Source: Phaeospirillum tilakii
GTDB lineage: Bacteria > Pseudomonadota > Alphaproteobacteria > Rhodospirillales > Magnetospirillaceae
Assembly (NCBI RefSeq): GCF_042683125.1
Contig: NZ_JBHUIY010000005.1
Span: forward strand, 62,001-126,000
DNA length: 64,000 nt
Direction of reading: 5' to 3'
How positions within the stretch are numbered: the stretch's first letter is position 1; each line of letters starts with the position of its first letter. A program made the position numbers and the translations under genes. The notes under the pieces were generated by a model. That model made no database searches and was not told the origin of the DNA. It worked only from the letters and a program-made list of their open reading frames with translations. Below are positions 44,167 to 52,825 of the stretch, in pieces.

Positions 44167-44267
44167 GCCGGGTCTCCTCCGCACCATCGCGCCGCCGCGC
44201 GGCGCCCTCTCCCCCAGATGGGAGCGGCGGCGAAGACCCGCCAAGCCCTGACTTTGGCAGGGGGGGA

Positions 44268-45137
44268 TCAGGCGGTGGCCGCCGCCGCCACCGCCGCGAG
44301 GACCGCGTCGCGCCCCTCGGGCGGCAGCGGACTGCCGGTCAGGGTCACCGCCAGGATGATCGGGGCGCGGCCGGGCGGAAAGATCACCGCGATGTCGTTG
44401 CTGGTGCCGTTCTCGCCGCTGCCGGTCTTGTCACCGGCGCTCCAGCCGGTGGGCAGGCCGGCGCGGATGCGGGCACCGCCGGTGCGACAGGCCCGCATCC
44501 AATCGAGCAGCCGGGCGCGCGAGGACGCGGACAGGGTCTCGGCACCGAACGCCAGCCGTTCGAGATCGGCCGCCAGCGCCGCCGGGCTGGTGGTGTCGCG
44601 CGGGTCGTCGCGCCCGGCCTGATTGAGGTCCGGTTCCCAGCGGTCGAGCCGGGTCACCCCGTCGCCGAGGCCGCGGGCGAAATCGGTCACCGCCGCCGGC
44701 CCGCCCAGCGCCGCCACCAGCAGGTTGGCGGCGGTGTTGTCGCTGTCGATCATCGCCGCCGCGCACAGGGCGTCGAGCGTGACACCGTCGCCGCCGGCCT
44801 GGGGCCCGGTCACCGGCGAATAAGCCACCAGCGCCTCGCTCCCGAAGCGGATCCGCCGGGCCGGATCCTCCCGCCCCTGATCGACCCGGGCCAGGATCGC
44901 GGCGCAGATCAGCAGCTTGGCCAGACTGCACAGCGGAAAGCGCTCGTCGGCACGGTGGCCGAGGCTGGTGCCGTCGGCGAGATCGCGCCGCGCCACCCCG
45001 AGCCGGCCGCCGCTGCCGGCCTCGATCCGGGCCCAGGCCGCCCGCATCGACTCGCCCGCCGCCCGCGCCCGGCCGGCGCCGCCGACGAGGCCGGCCCCGG
45101 TGGCCAGCAGAAAGCCGCGCCGGTTCAGTCCGATCAT
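44268..45137 (-). CDS. Class A beta-lactamase (Tat-exported)
   Basis: 289 residues. N-terminal NRRGFLLATGAGLVGG fits a twin-arginine signal. The active-site motifs are S71-L-A-K74 (S-x-x-K), SDN 132-134, WEPDLN with Glu168 (omega-loop general base), and KTG 237-239. All four are intact, so it should hydrolyse beta-lactams. Cys70 precedes the serine as Cys69 does in carbapenemases such as KPC, but the partner Cys238 is absent (KTGSGENG), so the disulfide is missing. GGAGGGA precedes the start. No AmpR-type regulator adjoins it. Confidence 0.9.
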   Translation of the reverse strand: MIGLNRRGFLLATGAGLVGGAGRARAAGESMRAAWARIEAGSGGRLGVARRDLADGTSLGHRADERFPLCSLAKLLICAAILARVDQGREDPARRIRFGSEALVAYSPVTGPQAGGDGVTLDALCAAAMIDSDNTAANLLVAALGGPAAVTDFARGLGDGVTRLDRWEPDLNQAGRDDPRDTTSPAALAADLERLAFGAETLSASSRARLLDWMRACRTGGARIRAGLPTGWSAGDKTGSGENGTSNDIAVIFPPGRAPIILAVTLTGSPLPPEGRDAVLAAVAAAATA

Positions 45138-45261
45138 GATGGTCCCTCCGCTCTTCCGCCGCCGGCGATCCGCGATCGCGGCGATGTCGGGGGCGATAGC
45201 CGCCCAACAGGATTTATCCGTGGCATCGAACCCCGCTAAAATGGAAAAATCATCGTTACGG

Positions 45262-45295
45262 TTGCTCCGCCGACGGGGCCGGGTACAATTTACCC
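45262..45295 (+). promoter_or_regulatory. luxR promoter with overlapping palindrome
   Basis: -35 TTGCTC (45262-45267), 16 bp, -10 TACAAT (45284-45289). The -10 lies within the perfect palindrome GGGTA-CAATT-TACCC (45281-45295), a candidate operator. The leader to the start at 45406 is about 110 nt. Confidence 0.45.
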
Positions 45296-45405
45296 CACGC
45301 CGGCCGGGAAAGCGGCGGTGATCCGCTCCCGGCCCGGGCTTCCGGTCCCGCCGGGCGCGACGGGATGCGTGCCGACGCCGTTCATTCCGCAGACGGGAGA
45401 TCAGC

Positions 45406-46149
45406 GTGGACGTTTCGGACTTCATCGAACGGACCAACGACCTCGACAGCCCCGACGATCTTTTCCTGCAATTCAAGAAAACGATCGGAGAGTTCGGATT
45501 CGGCAGCTGCCTGTTCGCCGGCGGCAGCACCGACCTGATGTTCCGCACCCGCTACAACATCGAATCCGCCACGCCGATCATCCTCAACCACTATCCCGAC
45601 GCCTGGACCAGCCATTATCTCGAGCAGAACTACATCGAGATCGACCCGGTGTTCGCCCGCATCAAGCGGCAGTGGGAGCCGGTGATCTGGGACGACCTCG
45701 CCACCCGCAAGATCGGCGCCGCCGAGAAGAAAATGATGCACGAGGCGCGCGAGGCCGGCCTCGGCAACGGCGTCAGCTTCCCGTTGCACGGCCCCGACGG
45801 CGACAATTTCATCATCAGCATGGCCAGCGACCTGACCCCCGGCAGCCTGATGCTGCGCCGCCACTACCCCTATCTGCGGCTGATCTCGGCCCAGTTCTTC
45901 CTGGTGTTCAACGATCTGTGGCGCAAGGGGGCGGCGGCGCGCGGGGCGATCCCCCACCTGACCGCGCGCGAACGGGAATGCCTGCAATGGACCGCCCACG
46001 GCAAGAGCGCCTGGGAGATCGGCGCCATCCTGCACATCTCCGAAGCCACCGTCCGTTTCCACCTCGCCAACGCCTTCGTCAAGCTGGGAGCCCAGAACCG
46101 GATCAACGCCATCGTGCGCGGCATCCGCTGGGGCCTGATCGCGCTGTGA
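45406..46149 (+). CDS. LuxR-family quorum-sensing regulator
   Basis: 247 residues from a GTG start with GGGAGA upstream. The N-terminal acyl-homoserine-lactone domain keeps all the TraR-type ligand residues: Trp67, Tyr71, Asp80, Pro81, Trp95 and Gly122. The C-terminal GerE-type HTH (about 183-245) has Glu190 and Gly199 (LTARERECLQWTAHGKSAWEIGAIL; VRFHLANAFVKLGA). It binds the signal made by the adjacent LuxI and then DNA. It should be a transcription factor for the luxI operon via the palindrome at 46183-46200. Confidence 0.94.
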   Translation: MDVSDFIERTNDLDSPDDLFLQFKKTIGEFGFGSCLFAGGSTDLMFRTRYNIESATPIILNHYPDAWTSHYLEQNYIEIDPVFARIKRQWEPVIWDDLATRKIGAAEKKMMHEAREAGLGNGVSFPLHGPDGDNFIISMASDLTPGSLMLRRHYPYLRLISAQFFLVFNDLWRKGAAARGAIPHLTARERECLQWTAHGKSAWEIGAILHISEATVRFHLANAFVKLGAQNRINAIVRGIRWGLIAL

Positions 46150-46182
46150 TACCGCCCGGCCCGACCGGCATCGGGGCCTTCC

Positions 46183-46200
46183 CCTAGCAGAGTCGCTAGG
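46183..46200. promoter_or_regulatory. lux-box-like palindrome upstream of luxI
   Basis: CCTAGC-AGAGTC-GCTAGG is a perfect 18-bp inverted repeat (6-bp arms and 6-bp spacer), placed 60 bp before the luxI start. Length and position match a lux box that overlaps the -35 region. A small hairpin (CCCGA-AAA-TCGGG, 46211-46223) follows. Confidence 0.65.
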
Positions 46201-46259
46201 ATGTCCCGCGCCCGAAAATCGGGCTTGCTTCCCCGGCGTTCAGCACTGGGGGAGTGGTC

Positions 46260-46904
46260 ATGTCGGTCGATATCTTTACCTGGGAAAATGCTCACCTGTT
46301 CGGCGATGCCCTGCCGAGCCAGCATCGCCTGCGCCGCAAACTGTTCATCGAGCGGCAGAACTACACCGTTCCCGTCTATCGCGACCTCGAATACGACCAG
46401 TACGACACCCCGGCCGCGACCTATGTGGTGCGGCGGGACGAGCAGGGGGTGGTCCGCGCCGTCAACCGGCTGATCCCCACCCCGCTGCCCTACATGATCA
46501 AGGATCTGTGGCCCGACCTGATCGAGACCGGACCGGTGCCGGCCGACTGGGCGGTGTGGGAAAGCAGCCGCTTCGGCGTCGACAACGAGCTCGACCCGGA
46601 AACCCGCGACCGCTACCTGGGCGAATTGCTGTGCGGGGTAATCGCCTTCGGCCTGCAACAGGGCGTCTCCTGGTTCGTCGCGGTGCTGACCTATCCGCTG
46701 ATCAAACGCTCGCTGATCGCCTCGGGGGTCGATGTCGAGATCCTCGGCCGGCCCCGCGCGATCGGCGGCTGTCCGCCGGCGGCGCCGATCCGGGTCAATG
46801 TCAGCCAGGCCTCGATCGACGAAATCCGCCGCCGCAAGCGTCTGTCCGGGCCGATCATCAGCCCGCTGTCCCTCACCGCCGGCCAGGGAAGGATCGCCGC
46901 ATGA
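46260..46904 (+). CDS. Acyl-homoserine-lactone synthase (LuxI family)
   Basis: 214 residues from ATG at 46260 with GGGGGAG upstream. Conserved LuxI residues are seen: Arg25/26, Phe29, Asp46 and Asp49 (EYDQYDTPAA), Arg70 (VNRLIPT), Glu101 and Arg104 (WESSRFGVD). It makes an N-acyl-homoserine lactone from SAM and an acyl donor; acyl chain identity cannot be read from sequence. It follows luxR by 110 bp and overlaps a 63-residue ORF by ATGA. Confidence 0.94.
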   Translation: MSVDIFTWENAHLFGDALPSQHRLRRKLFIERQNYTVPVYRDLEYDQYDTPAATYVVRRDEQGVVRAVNRLIPTPLPYMIKDLWPDLIETGPVPADWAVWESSRFGVDNELDPETRDRYLGELLCGVIAFGLQQGVSWFVAVLTYPLIKRSLIASGVDVEILGRPRAIGGCPPAAPIRVNVSQASIDEIRRRKRLSGPIISPLSLTAGQGRIAA

Positions 46905-47092
46905 AGAAGAAAAGCCACAGCCGGCGCGACACCGGGCGCCGCGACGAGGTCGCGCTGTCGATCGGGGAGGCGCTGATCTTCCTGCGCGGCGAGGCGATCG
47001 CCGTCGGCCTCGACGATCTGGCCCAGAGCCTGTCGCGTTCGATCGACACCGCCACCCAATCCGCCAAAACCAATGTTGCCGGCATTTTCTGA
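46901..47092 (+). CDS. Small protein co-transcribed with luxI, unknown (63 aa)
   Basis: 63 residues, basic N-terminus (MKKKSHSRRDTGRRDE) then a mostly helical stretch (VALSIGEALIFLRGEAIAVGLDDLAQSL). No signal or TM. It starts inside the luxI stop (ATGA), so it is translationally coupled. No homology was recognised. The coupling, the codon use and the strong start context make it likely real. It might modulate LuxR or LuxI, but that is only a guess. Confidence 0.65.
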   Translation: MKKKSHSRRDTGRRDEVALSIGEALIFLRGEAIAVGLDDLAQSLSRSIDTATQSAKTNVAGIF

Positions 47093-47108
47093 AGACGGGA
47101 TCCGAGAG

Positions 47109-47306
47109 ATGAAGAATGAACGCGAATCGACCGGAAGCGAGATCATGCTCGAATCCGCCCGCACCCGGCTGTGGGAAGCGGTGCGGATGATCCGGGGCCT
47201 CGACATCGACACCGACGAGGTCCGGCTGTTCGAGGCGCTGGTGCAGGGGGCCGAGCAGATCATCGACGACAACATCAAGCTGTTCCTCAAGCGCAAGCTC
47301 AATTAG
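47109..47306 (+). CDS. Small helical protein co-transcribed with luxI, unknown (65 aa)
   Basis: 65 residues, MKNERESTGSEIMLESARTR..., almost wholly helical with heptad-like hydrophobics (LWEAVRMIRGL; VRLFEALVQGAEQIIDDNIKLFL). It could be a coiled-coil or a small adaptor. 16 bp after the 63-residue ORF; a longer start at 47073 overlapping that gene is less likely. Followed by a hairpin. Confidence 0.65.
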   Translation: MKNERESTGSEIMLESARTRLWEAVRMIRGLDIDTDEVRLFEALVQGAEQIIDDNIKLFLKRKLN

Positions 47307-47308
47307 GG

Positions 47309-47329
47309 CCGGTCCAACGGCGGGACCGG
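47309..47329 (+). terminator. Terminator-like hairpin at the end of the luxI operon
   Basis: CCGGTCC pairs with GGACCGG around a 7-nt loop, beginning 2 bp after the stop of the last small gene. There is no T-run. Confidence 0.5.
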
Positions 47330-47792
47330 ACCGAGGCCGGGTGGGCCATCCCCGGCCCGACGGGTGGGGCGCGTCCCCACCGAACGGCAAGGTCAGCCCG
47401 GGTGAGGCGACAATCGTCGCCGCCCCTCCGGCGACAACCGCCCCGACGACAGGGACCGGGGCAACAAGCCGGCCCAGTCCGGCGCCGTCCTCGCCGCGCG
47501 ATGGTTTTCCCACGACTGAGAGGATACACGGCAAAAGGGCAACCCGCGCACGCCCTCATTTCCCTCCACACCAGTCCTTCTTGGGAAGACCAAAGTTTTC
47601 GTTTTCAAATAGCAAGACTGGCTGAGAACATCTCATTTTCTCCACGGGCGGTGGAGCCCCGGGTGATCACCCCATGCGCGCGGGATTATCGCGCCGTCTT
47701 CGCCGCATCGCCGGATCCGCGCGTGTTTCCCTTGCCCACGGACCGGCCCGGGATTTAGATTTCTCCACAAGAATTTGGGGTTGGGGTTCATT
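47330..47792. other. Intergenic region with AT-rich patch, no gene seen
   Basis: The 460 bp between the luxI operon and the kinase gene hold no credible reading frame. Around 47555-47640 the GC content drops well below the surroundings. A weak promoter candidate for the kinase is TTGCCC (47732-47737), 17 bp, TTAGAT (47755-47760). A small RNA here is possible but unsupported. Confidence 0.4.
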
Positions 47793-49571
47793 GTGGATGC
47801 GGTCATGGGATATCGGTCCGCACGGCGTTTGATTGCCGCCCTGTCGCTGGCGGTGGTGGTGGCGGCCTGGCTGGCGGCCGGGCTGTGGCTGCGGCGCGAC
47901 TATCAGGAAACCCGCCAGGACGGTCTCGACCATCTGGTCCGCACCAGCCAGCTCACCGCCGAACATCTGCGCCGACTGCTGTCGGTGGCCGATCTCGCCC
48001 TCGACAATCTCGAACCGGCGCTGGCCGCCGGCCAGCCGCCCGGCGCGGCGTGGGAGGTCGCCCTGCGCTTCGTCGGGGTGGTCGGCGACGCCGACTGCCT
48101 GTCGCTGGTGGCGGCGATCGACCACCAGGGCCACACCATCCGCCTGTCCGGGAGCAACGAGGGCGAGGCGCTGCCGCTGCCCGCCGCGCTGACCGCGCGG
48201 GCGTCCGGCAACCGGATCAGCGTCGGCGCGCCGATCCGCACCCCGGGCGAGGGGCGCTGGATGATTCCGCTGGTGCGGCGGGTGAACACCCCCAACCATC
48301 CGGTCGCGCTGCTGGTGGCGGCGATCGATGTCGCCGCGCTGGAGCGGATGTATGACGGGTTCCGCCGTCACCAGGGCGGGGCGATCACCCTGTTCAATCT
48401 CGACGGCGCCCTGCTGGTGCGCTCGCCGCCCTGGCCGGGCACGCTCGGCCTGTCGCTGCGCGACCATCCGCTGTTCCAGCGCCATGCCGGCCGCGCCCGG
48501 CAACTGACCGTGACCACGGTATCGCCGGTCGATGGCAGCGAGCGGGTGGTGGCCTTCACCATGGCCGAGCCCTATCCGGTGGCGGCGGCGGTGTCGATGA
48601 CCGACGAGGAACTGCTGGCGCCGTGGTGGGGACGGGTCCGCCTCGTCCTCGCCTTCCTCGGCGGCGCCACCCTGGTGGTGCTGGGCGGGGCGACATTGAT
48701 CCTCGGCCTGCTGCGCCGGCTGGCGGGCGAGGCCCACGGGCTGGAGCGCCGGGTCGAGGCCCGCACCGCCGAACTGCGGCGGATGATCGACCGCCGCCGG
48801 GTGTTCCTCGCCTCGCTGTCGCACGAGCTGCGCTCGCCGCTCAACGTCATCCTCGGCTTTTCCGAGGCGCTGCTGGCCGGGCTGCACGGCCCGCTCGGGG
48901 CCGGCGCGCGCGGCTACCTGACCGACATCCACCGCTCCGGCAAGCTGATGCTGGCGCTGGTCAACGACCTGCTCGACGGCGCGGCGATGGAGGCCGGCGG
49001 GCTGCGGCTCGATTTCGCCCCGGTCGATCTGGCCGATCTGGTCGGCGAGGCGACGACGATGATCGGCCAGCAGGCCGCCGCCCACGGCAGCACCGTCTCC
49101 AGCCGGATCGAACCGGCCGGTTTGCGGCTGTCGGCCGACCGCCGCCGGCTGCTCCAGGTGCTGCTCAATCTCGGCACCAACGCGGTCAAATATGGCGGGC
49201 GCGACTGCCGGATCGAGATCTCGGCCCGCCTCACCCCCGACCAGGGCTGCCGGATCGAGGTGACCGATTCCGGGCCGGGAATGAGCGAGGACGAGATGGC
49301 GATGGCGCTGACCCCGTTCGGCCGCGCCGACGGCAGCCGCGGCATCGAGGGCACCGGGCTCGGCCTGCCGCTCGCCGCCGGGCTGTGCGCCCTGCATGAC
49401 GGCCGGCTGACCCTGCACAGCCGCCCGGGGGCCGGCACCCGGGTCGAGATCCTGCTGCCCCCCGCCCGGGTGCTGCCACCGTCCGAGCGGACCGGCCGCA
49501 CCCCGACCGGGACCAGCCCGGCGCCCTGGCCAATGGCTGAGGCCACGCCGGCCGCCGCAGGAAATGATTGA
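47793..49571 (+). CDS. Membrane sensor histidine kinase
   Basis: 592 residues from the GTG at 47793 (a later ATG, 47805, is an alternative). Signal-anchor TM1 (about 12-35), a periplasmic PDC/Cache-type domain (about 40-265; VAAIDHQGHTIRLSG, FNLDGALLVRSPP), TM2 (about 285-308), then a coiled linker and the kinase: HisKA with SHELRSPLNVILGFSE and HATPase with NLGTNAVKYGG, DSGPGMS and GTGLGLPLA. No receiver or partner response regulator adjoins. Ligand unknown; PDC domains often bind small organic acids or amino acids. Confidence 0.88.
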   Translation: MDAVMGYRSARRLIAALSLAVVVAAWLAAGLWLRRDYQETRQDGLDHLVRTSQLTAEHLRRLLSVADLALDNLEPALAAGQPPGAAWEVALRFVGVVGDADCLSLVAAIDHQGHTIRLSGSNEGEALPLPAALTARASGNRISVGAPIRTPGEGRWMIPLVRRVNTPNHPVALLVAAIDVAALERMYDGFRRHQGGAITLFNLDGALLVRSPPWPGTLGLSLRDHPLFQRHAGRARQLTVTTVSPVDGSERVVAFTMAEPYPVAAAVSMTDEELLAPWWGRVRLVLAFLGGATLVVLGGATLILGLLRRLAGEAHGLERRVEARTAELRRMIDRRRVFLASLSHELRSPLNVILGFSEALLAGLHGPLGAGARGYLTDIHRSGKLMLALVNDLLDGAAMEAGGLRLDFAPVDLADLVGEATTMIGQQAAAHGSTVSSRIEPAGLRLSADRRRLLQVLLNLGTNAVKYGGRDCRIEISARLTPDQGCRIEVTDSGPGMSEDEMAMALTPFGRADGSRGIEGTGLGLPLAAGLCALHDGRLTLHSRPGAGTRVEILLPPARVLPPSERTGRTPTGTSPAPWPMAEATPAAAGND

Positions 49572-49658
49572 CGCGCTGGCCGCGTGCCCGCAGAACTGAG
49601 GTTCGCCCCGCACCGGCCTGGCCGCTGCGGCGGCGCGCGTTCGGTTCGGAGGGGGAAG

Positions 49659-50129
49659 ATGACGTTCGACAAGATGTCCCGCATGGTCGTCGGCGGCTGC
49701 ATCGGCGCCCTGATCGGAGCGGCCTCGATCGCCCCGATGTACATGTTCATCGCCTCGGTCGGCATGGTGCCGGCCAGCCCCTGGCGCAACGTGTTCATTT
49801 TCGCGATCCTGTGCCTGCCGCTGCTGATCGTCGGCGCGGTGGCGGAGCGCCACGAGGGCCAGGATCAGAAGAAATGGCTGCGCCGGGTGGTGCCGTTCTG
49901 CCTCGGCTCGGCCACCCTGGCGGCGCTGGCCTGCGCCGCCCCCGCCTTGGTCACCAACGAGGTCAAGACCGACGCCTCGGTAATCTGCTTCCTGTCGTTC
50001 GGCTGGATGGCGGGGATGCAGGGCGGGTTCTTCCTGCTGCTGTTCCGCGACGAGGTCCGCCGTCAGGACGAGGAGGCCGACGACGCCGCCACCGGTCCGA
50101 TCCCCGGCCGCCTGCCGCCCTACTGGTGA
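49659..50129 (+). CDS. Four-TM membrane protein, unknown
   Basis: 156 residues with hydrophobic segments near 10-35, 42-62, 77-98 and 108-132, and a charged acidic tail (FRDEVRRQDEEADDAATG). GGAGGGGGAAG precedes the ATG at 49659. No family recognised. Same strand as the kinase, 87 bp after it, so they may be co-transcribed. Confidence 0.7.
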   Translation: MTFDKMSRMVVGGCIGALIGAASIAPMYMFIASVGMVPASPWRNVFIFAILCLPLLIVGAVAERHEGQDQKKWLRRVVPFCLGSATLAALACAAPALVTNEVKTDASVICFLSFGWMAGMQGGFFLLLFRDEVRRQDEEADDAATGPIPGRLPPYW

Positions 50130-50322
50130 TTTGCCGCGCCGCCCGGCCGCCCCACGGCGGCCGGTGACGGCCGCCGCGACCGGCCGGGGGTCCGCCCCCC
50201 GGCCTCCCTCCCCCTTCGTCGTCCCCCACGTTCCGCGCCCCCGCCGCCGGACGCGGATCGGTCGTGGTCATATCCCTCTTCTCTCCTCGCGCGCCGCGCT
50301 TCCCTCGCTCCCGCAAATGCGC

Positions 50323-50350
50323 TAGTGTATATAAAAGACGTTGTACACTA
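50323..50350. promoter_or_regulatory. Inverted repeat at the cysK promoter
   Basis: TAGTGTA (50323-50329) and TACACTA (50344-50350) are inverted across 14 bp, centres 21 bp apart, i.e. on one face of the helix. The interval contains TATATAAAA. It lies 20 bp before the cysK start, so it probably binds a repressor responding to sulfur or cysteine status. The protein is not identifiable here. Confidence 0.5.
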
Positions 50351-50370
50351 TTTTTCTGGAGTTTTTGGGA

Positions 50371-51339
<969 letters not shown>

Positions 51340-51361
51340 TAGCGGCCCGGACAATGAAAAA

Positions 51362-51384
51362 GGGGGACGCCGGTTGGCGCCCCC
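51362..51384. terminator. Bidirectional terminator between cysK and carD
   Basis: GGGGG-a-CGCC (51362-51371) pairs with GGCG-CCCCC (51376-51384), flanked by AAAAA on the left and CGGTTTT on the right, so it works for both convergent genes. Confidence 0.85.
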
Positions 51385-51424
51385 CTCGGTTTTCCTGGTC
51401 CGTTTTCCTGCCCGCCGGGTCGTC

Positions 51425-51919
51425 TCAGGCGGCTTCGAGCAGGCTTTCCAGCCGGGCGGTGGCGGCGTCGGTGTCGATCCGCTCGACCGCGGCCAGCTCG
51501 GCGGCGAGGCGCTCGAGCGCGGCTTCATAGATCTGACGCTCGCTGTAGGACTGGTCGGGCTGGTTGGCGTTGCGGTGCAGGTCGCGCACCACCTCGGCGA
51601 TCGAGACCGGGTCGCCGGAATTGATCTTGGCCTCGTATTCCTGGGCGCGACGGCTCCACATCGTCCGCTTGACCTTGGCGCGGCCCTTGAGGGTGGTCAG
51701 CGCGGTCTCCATCACCGAACGGGAGGACAGCTTGCGCAGGCCGGACTTCTGGGCCTTGGTCACCGGGACGCGAAGAGTCATGCGGTCGCGATCGAAAGTA
51801 ATGACGAACAACTGGATTTTCATCCCAGCGATTTCCTGGGTCTCGATGGAAATCACCTGACCGACACCGTGGGTGGGATAGACCACATAATCGCCCTGGG
51901 CAAAAGAAACGACCGTCAT
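51425..51919 (-). CDS. carD: CarD-family transcription regulator
   Basis: 164 residues with the CarD/TRCF RID fold at the N-terminus (GDYVVYPTHGVGQVISIETQEIAG, which contacts the RNA polymerase beta lobe) and a helical C-terminal domain ending in ARLESLLEAA. It stabilises open complexes at rRNA and housekeeping promoters in alphaproteobacteria and is often essential. Start MTVVSFAQGDY at 51919 with GAAGAG just upstream. Convergent with cysK. Confidence 0.94.
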   Translation of the reverse strand: MTVVSFAQGDYVVYPTHGVGQVISIETQEIAGMKIQLFVITFDRDRMTLRVPVTKAQKSGLRKLSSRSVMETALTTLKGRAKVKRTMWSRRAQEYEAKINSGDPVSIAEVVRDLHRNANQPDQSYSERQIYEAALERLAAELAAVERIDTDAATARLESLLEAA

Positions 51920-52448
51920 CTCTTCGGATTCCCTAAGAATGAGGACCAGTGGCACCGCGATCACACCGCCCTTCGTTCTGTCGAGAACGCAAAAGGGAGT
52001 GCCCGCGTGTTGAAACGCGGCTGATCACGGCATCGTGGCTTGTTTTGGTGAGCGAACTCCCGCTCGGACGCGCCTTTCGGCAACCTGCCCCACGACCTAA
52101 CTCGGGGGACTTTTGCTTATACCATACCGGGGGTCCGTTAAGAACAAAAAAAAGGTCTGTCCCGGCCGATCGCCCTGGCGGAAACAATTAGCCACAAAGA
52201 TATATGCCGTGTCGCCAAGTTGCGGCGCGATGGTTGAACGAACCGCGCCCTTGCGCCACTCGGGACGACATTCAGCCCCAGCCCCGGCCGCCGGATGCTT
52301 TATCCCGAAGGATAGGATTCATCTTTGCCCCACCGGGGGATGGTCTCCCCTTCACCTCCGCCGCCGGGTCATATAGGCTAAGCCGCGGCCGGGACACCCT
52401 CCCCCTGGCCGATGATTATCGTGATTGTCCCCAAGGGTGAGAGCAGGA
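51920..52448. other. 529-bp gene-free region upstream of carD
   Basis: No believable reading frame on either strand; an 84-codon minus frame overlapping the carD promoter looks random. The region is less GC-rich than its surroundings and has an A8 run (52146-52153) and a TATACCAT stretch near 52117. It must contain the carD promoter (minus) and that of the 52449 gene (plus), and could encode a structured RNA. Confidence 0.4.
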
Positions 52449-52676
52449 ATGTTCAAGCGCAAATCGGTCGACGCACAGGTCGGAGACAAGTTCGTTAAGG
52501 CCAATGACAATAAGAATACCGTGTGGGTCGTCGAGAAGATCTTCGAGCACGTCGATGGGATCCTGCATGCCCGCCTCTACAACCGTGCCCATCCCAAGAC
52601 GATGATCACGGTTTCGGCGTCGACTCTGTCCGACCCCGATTTCTTCTGCCGGGCACCCGCCGAAAACGAGGATTGA
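52449..52676 (+). CDS. Small conserved-looking protein, unknown (75 aa)
   Basis: 75 residues, MFKRKSVDAQVGDKFVKAND..., rich in short beta strands (TVWVVEKIFEHVDGILHARLYN; KTMITVSASTLSDPDFF). AGCAGGA precedes the ATG. No TM or signal. Probably a soluble small beta protein; family not recognised. Its downstream sequence is a tandem repeat. Confidence 0.7.
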   Translation: MFKRKSVDAQVGDKFVKANDNKNTVWVVEKIFEHVDGILHARLYNRAHPKTMITVSASTLSDPDFFCRAPAENED

Positions 52677-52690
52677 CCCGGCGGCCGGCC

Positions 52691-52778
52691 AGCCTCCGCG
52701 GCGCCTGAGCGGCACTGACAAGCCTCCGCGGCGCTTGAGCGGCACTGACCAAGCCTCCGCGGCGCCTGAGCGTCACCG
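52691..52778. repeat. Three-copy 30-bp tandem repeat
   Basis: Units AGCCTCCGCGGCGCCTGAGC... occur at 52691-52720, 52721-52751 and 52752-52778, of 30, 31 and about 27 bp, with few differences. It lies between the stop of the 75-residue gene and the end of queD. The copies contain CCGCGG and could form hairpins with one another. Confidence 0.8.
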
Positions 52779-52784
52779 TCTCGG

Positions 52785-52808
52785 CCTGACCCGACCCAAC
52801 GGGTCAGG
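52785..52808. terminator. Hairpin between the small gene and queD
   Basis: CCTGACCC (52785-52792) pairs with GGGTCAGG (52801-52808) across an 8-nt loop, just before the queD end. It probably terminates transcription in both directions. Confidence 0.6.
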
Positions 52809-52825
52809 TCATCGGCCGGGCGGCA

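Noticed and set aside
51933..52187. An 84-codon minus-strand frame upstream of carD
   Set aside because: It overlaps the carD start region, has no ribosome site and a random composition.
52691..52778. The 30-bp repeats considered as a CRISPR array
   Set aside because: The units are directly adjacent with no unique spacers and no cas genes are nearby.
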